Below, one piece after another: positions 52,785 to 60,792 of a stretch of DNA of 64,000 bases. Where the stretch lies: positions 124,001-188,000 of the forward strand of contig NZ_PVTL01000007.1 in the NCBI RefSeq assembly GCF_003003265.1. The letters are read 5' to 3'. The DNA is from Glaciihabitans tibetensis (GTDB lineage Bacteria; Actinomycetota; Actinomycetes; Actinomycetales; Microbacteriaceae). The notes beneath the pieces were generated by a model that searched no databases, was not told where the DNA came from, and saw only the letters and a list, made by a program, of their open reading frames with translations. Each line of letters starts with the position of its first letter. The stretch's first letter is position 1. Made by a program: the position numbers and the translations under genes.

Positions 52785-54056
52785 CTACACCCGAACGGCC
52801 GGTGCCGACCGGGGCTCGGCTACGGGCCAGCCGACATTACGGCGCCGCAGCATCAGGGCGAGGGCGAAAGCGACTGCCGAGGTGACCAGCATCACCAGCC
52901 CCATACCGCTGCCGGAGCTACCGGAGCCCAGCGAGGCCAGCGGAGTCACAAGCGCGGCGATGCCGAAGTTGGCTCCTCCGAGCAGCGCGGCGGCGGTTCC
53001 CGCGTTGCGATGCACCCGGTTGAGTGCGAGCACGTTGGCGCAGGGCACACTCACTCCCACGGCCGCGACAGAAAACCACACCGTCACGAGAACCATGCCG
53101 AGCGAGTCGACGGCGGTGCCAATGGTGATGCCCACGGCGGCGGCCGTCATCACCGCTGTGCCCAGGGTCAGCAGTTTCTGCGGGGCGAACCGGTGGGCAA
53201 TTCGCGCGCCGAGCTGGGTTCCTGCGACGTACCCCACCGCATTCACGGCAAACAGCAGTCCGTACTCGGGCGCGCTGAAGCCGTAGTGGTCCTGAAACAA
53301 GAACGCCGAGCCCGCCAGGTAGGTGAACTCGCTGCCCCACACCATTCCGCCCACAATCATCAGGGACAGGAAGATACGGTCGCGCAGCAGAGACACGGCG
53401 CTGGTTCCGAAGGCACGGAATCCGCCGGCGGAGCGCTGAGCCGGGGGCAGGGTCTCTGGGATCATCGCAGCGGTGGCCGCCACCACCACAACCGCATAGG
53501 CAGCGAGAACCACAAAAATTCCGCGCCAGTCGACCCAGTTGAGCAGCACCGATCCGAGCACGGGCGCGATGATTGGGGCGGCCCCGTTGATCATTGCCAG
53601 GCGCGACGACAGTTTCATCATGGGTAGCCCGCTGTACAGGTCGCGCACCATTGCTGCGGCCACCACACCGCCGGCCGCGGCAGCGGCGCCCATCATGAAG
53701 CGGGCGATGGTCAGCGCGAGAATATCGGGCGAGGCCGCACACGCGAGCGAGGCGAGCACGTGGGCGCTGGTTGCGAGCAGCAGCGGCATCCGTCGGCCGA
53801 CGCGGTCGCTCCACGGGCCCATCACCAGCACTCCAATCGCAATGCCCAAAGTGGTGCCCGCGAGGGTGGTCTGCACCGCCGCGGCCGTAGTTTCCAGACT
53901 CGCGGCGACGGCGGGAAACGCGGGCAGATACAGGTCGATGGTGAATGGACCAAGCGCGGTGAGGGCACCGAGCACAAAGGTCAGGCGCAGGCGCGCGCCG
54001 CGCGACAGCAGGTCGCCGGCGTGGCCCGAGGCGGTCGGCGCGGCAGGCAGGCTCAC
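52785..54056 (-). CDS. Bcr/CflA-type MFS multidrug efflux transporter
   Basis: 423 aa from GTG 54056, one base after the stop of the upstream reductase gene. About 12 helices. LGALTALGPFTIDLYLPAFPAVA is the characteristic first helix of the Bcr/CflA group, and GPWSDRVGRRMPLLLATSAHVLAS the loop 2-3 signature. Probably a proton-driven exporter of a drug or metabolite. It forms an operon with the preceding aldo/keto reductase, downstream of a promoter that carries a TetR-type motif. Confidence 0.93.
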   Translation of the reverse strand: MSLPAAPTASGHAGDLLSRGARLRLTFVLGALTALGPFTIDLYLPAFPAVAASLETTAAAVQTTLAGTTLGIAIGVLVMGPWSDRVGRRMPLLLATSAHVLASLACAASPDILALTIARFMMGAAAAAGGVVAAAMVRDLYSGLPMMKLSSRLAMINGAAPIIAPVLGSVLLNWVDWRGIFVVLAAYAVVVVAATAAMIPETLPPAQRSAGGFRAFGTSAVSLLRDRIFLSLMIVGGMVWGSEFTYLAGSAFLFQDHYGFSAPEYGLLFAVNAVGYVAGTQLGARIAHRFAPQKLLTLGTAVMTAAAVGITIGTAVDSLGMVLVTVWFSVAAVGVSVPCANVLALNRVHRNAGTAAALLGGANFGIAALVTPLASLGSGSSGSGMGLVMLVTSAVAFALALMLRRRNVGWPVAEPRSAPAVRV

Positions 54057-54057
54057 G

Positions 54058-54900
54058 TCAACTCAGCTTGTAGTAGTCGGGTTCGATGCTCTCGCCGCGG
54101 TCAAGCCCGTTGAGACCCGCCATGTCGTCGTCATCCAGTACAAAGTCAAACACCGCAAGGTTCTCGGCCAGACGTGCCGGGCTCGAGCTTTTTGCCACGG
54201 TCACCAGGCCGTGCTGGAGGTGCCAGCGCAGAACTGCCCGTGCCGCGCTCACCCCGTGTTTGGCGGCCACCGCGGCGATCACCGGATTGTCAAAGATGCG
54301 GCCCCGCGCCAGTGGTGACCACGATTCGGTCACCACCCCCAACCGGGTGTGATTGGCGCGGTCATCCCCCCGGGTGTTGAAAGGGTGCAGCTCAATCTGG
54401 TTGATCACCGGAATGGAGCCGCCCAGTTCGACTAGCTCGTTCAGCTGGGTGGGGGAGAAGTTGGACACGCCAATCTGGCGGGTGAGTCCTCGTTCTTTCA
54501 CTGTCTCCAATCCCAGCCACGCCTGACGGTGCTGTCCGCCGACGCTGTAGGGCCAGTGGATGAGGTACAGGTCGAGGTAGTCCAGGCCGAGCCGCGCCAG
54601 CGAGGCCTCGGCGGCCCGCTGAGCGGGCTGCACACCGTGTGCATCCACCCACAGTTTGGTGGTGACAAACAGGTCGCCGCGGTCAATTCCTGACCGTCGG
54701 ATGCCCTCGCCGACGCCCACTTCGTTGCCGTAGATGCTGGCGGTATCGATCGACCGATAGCCCAGCTCGATCGCGGCGCAGACGATGGACGCGGTGGTTT
54801 CGTTGTCCATGTCGAAAACCCCGAGGCCCATCCGGGGCATCAAAATACCCAGGGCCAACTCCTGTGACGCCTGCATCGATGTTGCCTGCACTGCCTCCAC
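54058..54900 (-). CDS. Aldo/keto reductase, first gene of the reductase-MFS operon
   Basis: 280 aa from GTG 54900; ATG 54876 is an alternative and fits the family start as well. Tetrad: Asp and Tyr in SIDTASIYGNEVGVGEG, Lys in FVTTKLWVDAH, His in [17 protein letters not shown] segment VTVAKSSSPARLAENLAVFDF. Coupled to the MFS gene (1 base). A GGACGCTTGTCC site directly upstream matches sites in front of the neighbouring TetR and aminotransferase genes, so it is probably in the same regulon. Confidence 0.92.
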   Translation of the reverse strand: MEAVQATSMQASQELALGILMPRMGLGVFDMDNETTASIVCAAIELGYRSIDTASIYGNEVGVGEGIRRSGIDRGDLFVTTKLWVDAHGVQPAQRAAEASLARLGLDYLDLYLIHWPYSVGGQHRQAWLGLETVKERGLTRQIGVSNFSPTQLNELVELGGSIPVINQIELHPFNTRGDDRANHTRLGVVTESWSPLARGRIFDNPVIAAVAAKHGVSAARAVLRWHLQHGLVTVAKSSSPARLAENLAVFDFVLDDDDMAGLNGLDRGESIEPDYYKLS

Positions 54901-54911
54901 CTCTCGTTATT

Positions 54912-54923
54912 GGACGCTTGTCC
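54912..54923 (-). promoter_or_regulatory. TetR-type operator A (reductase-MFS promoter)
   Basis: GGACGCTTGTCC: palindromic GGAC/GTCC around 4 bases. Same motif as sites B and C. Confidence 0.6.
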
Positions 54924-54977
54924 TAAAAAGAGAAATAGCACACGTTGTGCTCGGGGTGCAATGCGTGTGGCGTGGGG

Positions 54978-55568
54978 TCAGGCGGTGATGCGGGAGAGGA
55001 ACGCGTCGGCCATGGCTTTCTGGCGTGAGGGGATCATGTCGTCGGGGTACATCACAGCCTGCACCGAAATCCCGTCGATCAGGGCCTGGATCTCGTCGCA
55101 GAGCACGTCGTCCGACAGTGATGCCACGATCTCGTTGCGCGCTCGTCCGTCTAGCAGCATCGCCTTCCACCATTCGCGGCCGCCCATGATGGAGTCGCGG
55201 CGCACGGCATTGAGCCGATCGTTCACCAGCGCCTGCGACCAGAAGCTCACATCGAGGATGGCCTCGATGCGCCGCTCCGCGTCGAGGGGGAGGGCCTCGT
55301 AGAGTGCGCGGCGCACAGCTTCGATGCCCACAATTCCCTCATTAGCTTTGCTCGCTCGGTCGTAGACCTGCTGGAATGCCAGCCGGTGGGCCGAGATCAG
55401 GATCTCCTCCTTGTTGGTGAAGTAGTGCGAGAGCACGCCGTTGGAGAAGCCAGCTTCGCGAGCGATCTCGCGAATGGTCGCCGCATCAATGCCCTGGTTG
55501 GCGATCACACGCCAGGTGGCCTGGAGGATCTCGCGGCGACGTTGGTCGTGGTCGACAATCTTGGGCAT
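54978..55568 (-). CDS. TetR family regulator of the 54-60 kb locus
   Basis: 196 aa from ATG 55568 with a GGGAGAGG ribosome site. The helix-turn-helix is in REILQATWRVIANQGIDAATIREIAREAGFSNGVLSHYFTNKEEILISAH, similar to BetI-like members. Ligand domain: residues about 60-196. It is flanked by three copies of a GGACGC-type motif: before the reductase-MFS operon, before its own gene, and before the aminotransferase operon. It therefore probably controls all three units. The ligand is unknown and could be the transported or transaminated compound. Confidence 0.93.
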   Translation of the reverse strand: MPKIVDHDQRRREILQATWRVIANQGIDAATIREIAREAGFSNGVLSHYFTNKEEILISAHRLAFQQVYDRASKANEGIVGIEAVRRALYEALPLDAERRIEAILDVSFWSQALVNDRLNAVRRDSIMGGREWWKAMLLDGRARNEIVASLSDDVLCDEIQALIDGISVQAVMYPDDMIPSRQKAMADAFLSRITA

Positions 55569-55612
55569 TCTGGTGCCTCTCCCGGGCCGCGAATCGGACA
55601 AATCTTTATTTT

Positions 55613-55624
55613 GGACGCGTGACT
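55613..55624 (+). promoter_or_regulatory. TetR-type operator B (tetR promoter side)
   Basis: GGACGCGTGACT, same orientation core as site A; it lies 45-56 bases upstream of the tetR ATG. Confidence 0.55.
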
Positions 55625-55661
55625 TAATTTACCTGATTGAAACAGTCCCGATATTTATTCT

Positions 55662-55673
55662 GAACACGCGTCC
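55662..55673 (-). promoter_or_regulatory. TetR-type operator C (aminotransferase promoter side)
   Basis: Minus-strand GGACGCGTGTTC, inverted relative to site B, 61-72 bases before the aminotransferase ATG. Confidence 0.55.
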
Positions 55674-55733
55674 GAAAAACTAGGTGCATACCCCGACCGT
55701 GTCTCCACGCGGGTCAACACCAAAGGAATCTCG

Positions 55734-56984
55734 ATGACACTACTGACAACACCCCGGCTGCGCACCGCAGACTCGGCCCTGCGTGACCGCGCGCTCGCCG
55801 TTGTTCCCGGCGGCGTCTATGGCCACATGACTGTGCTGCAGCAGATGCCACCGAGCTACCCTCAATTTTACAGCCGCGGCGCCGGTGCCCGGGTCTGGGA
55901 CGTGGACGACAACGAGTACATCGACTTTATGTGCGCCTTTGGGCCGATGATCGCCGGATACGCGAACCCCGTCATTGACGCTGCCGCAGCTGCCCAGCAG
56001 GTGAAGGGCGATGCCCTGGCGGGCCCGAGCCGTCACTTTGTAGAGCTCGCTGAGCTGCTGGTCGACACCGTCGCCCACGCTGACTGGGCCATGTTCGCCA
56101 AAAACGGAACGGACGCCACGTCCATCGCCGTAGTTACCGCCCGGGCGGAGACCGGTCGCACGAAACTGCTCAAGGCCCGAAAGGCGTACCACGGTGCCAA
56201 TGCCTGGTTCACCCCGAACCCGGCCGGGGTCACCGCCGCGGACCGTGCCGACATCATCGAATTTGAGTACAACGATCTCGCCTCGCTCGAAGCGGCCGTC
56301 GCCGAAGCCGAGGGAGATGTGGCCGCGATTATTGTTCCGCCGTTCCGTCACGACGCCCTCTACGATCAGGAACTGGCCACGGCCGAGTTCGCCAGGGGTG
56401 TTCGCGCCATCGCCACCCGTATCGGTGCGGCCTTTATCCTCGACGAGGTGCGCACCGGATTCCGGCTCGACATGGCCGGCGCGTGGGAGCAGTTTGGGGT
56501 GCGCCCCGACATGACCGCCTTTAGTAAGGGCATAGCGAACGGCTACTCTCTCGCCGCCGTGGTTGGTGGGCAAGCGTATAAAGAGGCCGCCGCCTCCATC
56601 TACGTCACGGGCTCGTTTTGGATGGGCGGCGTCGCGATGGCTGCCGCCGTGGCCACCCTCACCCTGCTGCGCGACACCAACGGTATCCGCACAATGAACG
56701 CCGCCGGATCCGCGTTCCGCACCGGGCTCCAGAGCCAGGCGGCAGCGCACGGTTTTGGGCTGGTGCAGACCGGCCCGGTGGTGATGCCGTTCATGCGCTT
56801 TGACGACGACGCCGAGCTCCGCCAGGTGTTTGCGTTTACCGACGCGGCCGTGCGCAGGGGAGTGCTGCTGCACCCGTGGCACAACATGTTTTTCTCCGCC
56901 GCCCACACCCTCGACGACGTGGCCACGGCCCTCGAGCGCACCGACGAAGCTTTCGCGGAAACCCGCTCACTCTTTCCCCTGTAA
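55734..56984 (+). CDS. Class III PLP aminotransferase (GSA-aminomutase-like)
   Basis: 416 aa with AAAGGA ribosome site. PLP Lys lies in TAFSKGIANGYSLAAVVGG; the PLP-ring Asp in AAFILDEVRTGFRLD; the phosphate loop in AKNGTDATSIAVVTARAETGR. The N-terminal PGGVYGHMTVLQQ and ARVWDVDDNEYIDFMCAFGPMIAGY match the glutamate-1-semialdehyde aminomutase-like branch. A role in heme synthesis is unlikely from context; beside an importer and alanine dehydrogenase, transamination of an imported amine or amino acid is more plausible. It leads the importer operon and has operator C upstream. Confidence 0.92.
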   Translation: MTLLTTPRLRTADSALRDRALAVVPGGVYGHMTVLQQMPPSYPQFYSRGAGARVWDVDDNEYIDFMCAFGPMIAGYANPVIDAAAAAQQVKGDALAGPSRHFVELAELLVDTVAHADWAMFAKNGTDATSIAVVTARAETGRTKLLKARKAYHGANAWFTPNPAGVTAADRADIIEFEYNDLASLEAAVAEAEGDVAAIIVPPFRHDALYDQELATAEFARGVRAIATRIGAAFILDEVRTGFRLDMAGAWEQFGVRPDMTAFSKGIANGYSLAAVVGGQAYKEAAASIYVTGSFWMGGVAMAAAVATLTLLRDTNGIRTMNAAGSAFRTGLQSQAAAHGFGLVQTGPVVMPFMRFDDDAELRQVFAFTDAAVRRGVLLHPWHNMFFSAAHTLDDVATALERTDEAFAETRSLFPL

Positions 56985-57020
56985 CAGCGCACCACCCACA
57001 CCAGCGCACCACCTGACCTC

Positions 57021-57047
57021 ACCACCTGTCCTCACCACCTGTCCTGA
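57021..57047 (+). repeat. 13-base repeat (2 copies) before the substrate-binding protein gene
   Basis: CACCACCTGTCCT twice, directly upstream of the AAGGAG ribosome site. Confidence 0.8.
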
Positions 57048-57057
57048 AGGAGATTTG

Positions 57058-58677
57058 ATGAATGTTCGACGCCCCCGGCGCATCGCCTGGAAAGCTGCCA
57101 TCGCCACAGCTGCCGTCGCCGTGCTCGCCCTCACCGCCTGCTCCACCGGAGCGGCCACCGTCGCCGACGGAGAGCGCCAGCTGGTAATCGCACGGGCAAT
57201 GGATGTGAGCACTCTCGACCCGCAGCGCGGCTACTGCGACACCTGCCAGATTGTGCTCAGTGCCCTGTACGAAACCGTGGTGACCGTCGACCCCGAGGAC
57301 ACCACCAAGATTCTCCCGCGCCTGGCCACCGAGTGGACCAACAACGAGGACTACACCTCGTTCACCTTCATCCTCGACCCGGAGGCAACGTTCGCCGACG
57401 GATCTGCGGTGGAAGCTGCGGATGTGAAGTGGACCTTCGAGCGCCTGCTCAACTTGCAGGGCTCGGCCTCCTTCCTGATGGCGGGCCTCGCCTCCATCGA
57501 CACCCCGGATGCGACCACGGTGACGGTCAATTTCAGTGCGCCCAACTCCGCGTTCCTCGCCATCGTCGCCGCGCCCTACACCGGCATCGTCAACAGCGAA
57601 CTGGCCGAAGAGAACGGCGCCTCGGCCGCGGCGGATGCCGCTACCGCGGACGTGTCCGAGGACTGGTTCCTCCAGAATTCTGCCGGCAGTGGCCCGTACA
57701 CACTGGCTGGGTACGAAGCCGGCCAGTCGGTCGAACTCACCCGCAGTGACGAGTACTGGGGTGCGGCGCCCACGTTCCCCTCGGTGCTGATCAATGAGGT
57801 CACCGACTCCAGCTCGCAGCTGCAGCAACTGCAGCAGGGCGATGTGGACATCGCGATGCAGGTCTCCTCTGACTCGATCGAGCAGCTCGCGGGCAATGCG
57901 GACGTCACGACCGAACTGGTGGACTCGTTTAACTACATCTACCTCGAGTTCGCGCCCGGCGCGGTGGGCGGCGAGGTGCTCGACGACCCGCGGGTGCGCG
58001 AAGCGATCAAGTACGCCATTGACTACGACAAGGTGATTGACGCGACCGTCGGCGGCAACGGCAAAACCCAGGGCTCTCCGATTCCCAATGGTTTTGAGGG
58101 CAGCGAAGACCAGGTCCTGCCCGAGTACAACGTCGAGAAGGCCAAGGAGCTCCTCGCGGAGGCCGGTCTCGCCGACGGCTTCACCCTCCCCGCGGCGTAC
58201 CCGAAGTTCGCCGTCTACGGCGTCGACTTCGACGTGATGATGCAGTCGATCCAGCAGGATCTGGTTGAGGTCGGTATCACGCTGGAGCTGCAGCCGCTCG
58301 AGTACACCCAGTGGGCCGAGATCCTCGGGACCGACGGATCGCCGCTGACCGCCGTGTACTTCGCTCCGGACCACACCGACTCGAGCCAGTACGTGTCGTA
58401 CTTCGGCATGGTGCCAAGCGGGGCATGGAGCGAAACGGCAAGTGTGGCCGGCCCGGTCACCAACCAGGCCGAGGTGGAGGGTCTGGCCACCGCGCTGACC
58501 CAGAGTGGCGCCGATCGCGCCGCAACCTACACCGAGCTGGGCAAGGAAATGGCATCGGATCTCATCATCCTGCCGATCGTCAACCCGCAGCTGGTGCTCG
58601 CCTACGCCAGTGATGTCACCGGTGTCGAGTACAGCCCCTGCTGCAACCTTGACCTCGCCGCGCTCGGCCTGAAGTAA
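57058..58677 (+). CDS. ABC importer substrate-binding lipoprotein (family 5, peptide/opine type)
   Basis: 539 aa from ATG 57058, with an AAGGAG ribosome site; the frame is open 86 codons upstream through the aminotransferase end. Signal peptide with lipobox LTAC. Family 5 (DppA/OppA-like) core: VSTLDPQRGYCDTCQIVLSALYETVV, ATEWTNNEDYTSFTFILDP, SAVEAADVKWTFERLL, GSGPYTLAGYEAGQSVELTR and DDPRVREAIKYAIDYDKVI. Unusual cysteines (CDTC near the N-terminus, PCC near the end) could form disulfides. It binds the ligand outside the membrane; ligand unknown. A UUCG-loop hairpin follows. Confidence 0.95.
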   Translation: MNVRRPRRIAWKAAIATAAVAVLALTACSTGAATVADGERQLVIARAMDVSTLDPQRGYCDTCQIVLSALYETVVTVDPEDTTKILPRLATEWTNNEDYTSFTFILDPEATFADGSAVEAADVKWTFERLLNLQGSASFLMAGLASIDTPDATTVTVNFSAPNSAFLAIVAAPYTGIVNSELAEENGASAAADAATADVSEDWFLQNSAGSGPYTLAGYEAGQSVELTRSDEYWGAAPTFPSVLINEVTDSSSQLQQLQQGDVDIAMQVSSDSIEQLAGNADVTTELVDSFNYIYLEFAPGAVGGEVLDDPRVREAIKYAIDYDKVIDATVGGNGKTQGSPIPNGFEGSEDQVLPEYNVEKAKELLAEAGLADGFTLPAAYPKFAVYGVDFDVMMQSIQQDLVEVGITLELQPLEYTQWAEILGTDGSPLTAVYFAPDHTDSSQYVSYFGMVPSGAWSETASVAGPVTNQAEVEGLATALTQSGADRAATYTELGKEMASDLIILPIVNPQLVLAYASDVTGVEYSPCCNLDLAALGLK

Positions 58678-58704
58678 CACCACCCTTCACCCATCAGAGA
58701 GAGT

Positions 58705-58728
58705 CGGGGTGGGCTTCGGCCCACCCCG
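58705..58728 (+). other. UUCG-loop hairpin between substrate-binding and permease genes
   Basis: 10-bp perfect stem CGGGGTGGGC/GCCCACCCCG closed by a TTCG loop, 13 bases before the permease ATG. It likely raises substrate-binding protein mRNA over permease mRNA. Confidence 0.7.
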
Positions 58729-58740
58729 TCAGAGGTACCC

Positions 58741-59754
58741 ATGACACGTTTTGTGCTCAAACGCATCGCGGTAATGCCGCTGCTGCTGCTGGGAGTGGTG
58801 ACGATCGCCTTTGTGATCTCGCGCCTGCTCCCCGCCAATCCGATAGCGGCGATTGTGGGACAACGTAACCTCGGCAACGAGGCTATCGTCGCTGCCGCCG
58901 AGAGGAAGTGGGGCCTCGACCAGCCGCTGATTGTGCAGTACTTCAACTACATCGGCAACCTTTTTCGGGGGGACCTTGGCACCTCGTTTGTGACCAAGTC
59001 CCCGGTGTTGTCTGACTTGGCTGACCGGTTGCCGGCGACGCTGGAGCTGGCGTTGATGGCTCTGGTCATCGGCGCGGTGGGCGGCGTGATCCTCGGGGTT
59101 GTGTCCGCCAGCCGCAAGGACAAGTTCGCCGACCACCTCAGCCGCCTGTTTGCCCTCGTGGGCTCCAGCCTGCCGATCTTCTGGACCGGCCTGCTGTTCT
59201 TGTTTGTGTTTTACGCCCAGCTCGGCATCGCGCCGAGCCCGGGCAGACTCTCCTCCCGCGTTGTCCCGCCGCCTCACGTCACCGGCTTTTACACCGTGGA
59301 TGCACTCGTCGCGGGTAACCCCGCCCTGTTCTGGGATGCTTTTAGCCATCTGCTGCTGCCCGCTTTTATTATGGGCTGGGGCCTGATGGGCACCATCAGC
59401 CGCCTGGTACGCGCCTCCATGCTGGACGAGCTGGGCGCCGACTACGTGCGCACCGTGCGGGCGAAGGGGGTCAGCGAAGGCCAGCTGATGCGCGGCCACG
59501 TACTGCGCAACTCGCTCACCCCGGTGGTGACCGTGCTCGGATTCGCGTTTGGTGCACTGCTGATGGGCGCTGTGCTGGTGGAGACAATTTTCTCCTGGAA
59601 TGGCATCGGTTCCTACGCGGTCGAGGCCACCCGTGCTCTCGACTACCCCGCGATCAACGGGGTGAGCCTGCTGGGCGGCGCCGTGTTTTTGCTTGCCAAC
59701 CTCGCGACGGATGTCACCTACGCCGTTGTTGACCCGAGAGTGAGACTCGTATGA
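58741..59754 (+). CDS. ABC importer permease 1 (DppB-like)
   Basis: 337 aa with six helices. RIAVMPLLLLGVVTIAFVISRLLPANP is the characteristic DppB N-terminus. The EAA loop is DYVRTVRAKGVSEGQLMRGHVLRNSLTPVV. It overlaps permease 2 by 4 bases (ATGA). Co-transcribed with the substrate-binding protein; the ATPase is encoded on the opposite strand further on. Confidence 0.95.
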   Translation: MTRFVLKRIAVMPLLLLGVVTIAFVISRLLPANPIAAIVGQRNLGNEAIVAAAERKWGLDQPLIVQYFNYIGNLFRGDLGTSFVTKSPVLSDLADRLPATLELALMALVIGAVGGVILGVVSASRKDKFADHLSRLFALVGSSLPIFWTGLLFLFVFYAQLGIAPSPGRLSSRVVPPPHVTGFYTVDALVAGNPALFWDAFSHLLLPAFIMGWGLMGTISRLVRASMLDELGADYVRTVRAKGVSEGQLMRGHVLRNSLTPVVTVLGFAFGALLMGAVLVETIFSWNGIGSYAVEATRALDYPAINGVSLLGGAVFLLANLATDVTYAVVDPRVRLV

Positions 59755-60626
59755 CCTCCGCATCATCCCTTTCCGTGCTGGGGCGTGCTTCGCGCGCGGT
59801 CGGCGCCTCACGCGGCACCGCGTGGGCCAGCGCACCGATGATTTTTGCTTACATCGTGCTGGCGTTCTGGATCCTGGTTCTTCTCGCGGTGCAGTGGATT
59901 GCCCCATTTGAACCGCTCGCTGCGGTCGGCACCCGGCTGTCCGCGCCGAGCGCTGCACACTGGTTCGGCACCGACTCGCTCGGCCGCGACGTTCTCAGCC
60001 GCACTCTCTACGGGGCGAGGGAGTCACTACCCATCGCCCTCGGCGCCATCCTCGGTGCAGTGGTTGTGGGGTGTGGTCTCGGTGCCATCGCCGGATTTTT
60101 TGGGGGTGCGGTCGACGCGGTGATTATGCGCGTGGCTGACATCACCATGGCCTTTCCGGCGATCCTGCTGGCCATGGCCGTCGCCGCGGGGCTTGGGCCC
60201 GGTCTTGGCAATGCACTCATCGCCATAATTGCGGTGTGGTGGCCGATCTACGCGCGGCTAACCCGCGGCCAGGTGCTGTCGATCAAGCAGCGCGAGCATG
60301 TGGAGGCTGCCACCGCGATCGGATCCGGTCGCTGGCGCACCCTGGCAAAACACATTCTGCCGCACTCCACCACCCCGATCCTGGTGAACGCGACCATGGA
60401 CCTTGGCCAGATCATTCTCCTGGTTGCCTCTCTCAGCTTCCTCGGCCTCGGCGCACTGCCGCCGTCGCCGGAGTGGGGTGCGATGATCACTGATGGTTCG
60501 AAAAACTTCTACCAGCCGTGGATCGCCGCAGCTCCGGGCCTGGCCATGGTGACCGTCACGCTGGCGGTGAACTTCCTGGGCGACGGGCTCCGTGACGCCC
60601 TCGACGTGAAGGCCCGCCGCAAGTAA
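59751..60626 (+). CDS. ABC importer permease 2 (DppC-like)
   Basis: 291 aa with six helices. WFGTDSLGRDVLSRTLYGARESL is the DppC hallmark; the EAA loop is EHVEAATAIGSGRWRTLAKHILPHS. The C-terminal FLGDGLRDALDVKARRK is standard. Last gene of the aminotransferase-importer unit, ending before the strong bidirectional terminator. Confidence 0.95.
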   Translation: MTSASSLSVLGRASRAVGASRGTAWASAPMIFAYIVLAFWILVLLAVQWIAPFEPLAAVGTRLSAPSAAHWFGTDSLGRDVLSRTLYGARESLPIALGAILGAVVVGCGLGAIAGFFGGAVDAVIMRVADITMAFPAILLAMAVAAGLGPGLGNALIAIIAVWWPIYARLTRGQVLSIKQREHVEAATAIGSGRWRTLAKHILPHSTTPILVNATMDLGQIILLVASLSFLGLGALPPSPEWGAMITDGSKNFYQPWIAAAPGLAMVTVTLAVNFLGDGLRDALDVKARRK

Positions 60627-60683
60627 CCAACGGCGGTGCGGCGCACGCAGCCAGCCGCGGCACCCCGATCGTCACCGGTACGC

Positions 60684-60741
60684 ACAAAGGGCCGCGCCCC
60701 TCCCGCAGCACATCATGTGGGGAGGGGGCGCGGCCCTTTGT
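60684..60741. terminator. Bidirectional terminator between permease 2 and the ATPase gene
   Basis: About 21-bp stem starting ACAAAGGGCCGCGCCCC with one bulged G, ~14-base loop, and TTTGT/ACAAA at the ends. It ends both converging transcripts. Confidence 0.9.
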
Positions 60742-60792
60742 CTGCTGCGGGGTGTCCGGCGCGCGGCAGTGCGGCCGGCACCGGGACGGTGC

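Noticed and set aside
55734..56984. hemL (glutamate-1-semialdehyde aminomutase for heme synthesis)
   Set aside because: Similar fold and active site, but context is a transporter/TetR locus with no other heme genes, so I keep a general class III aminotransferase call.
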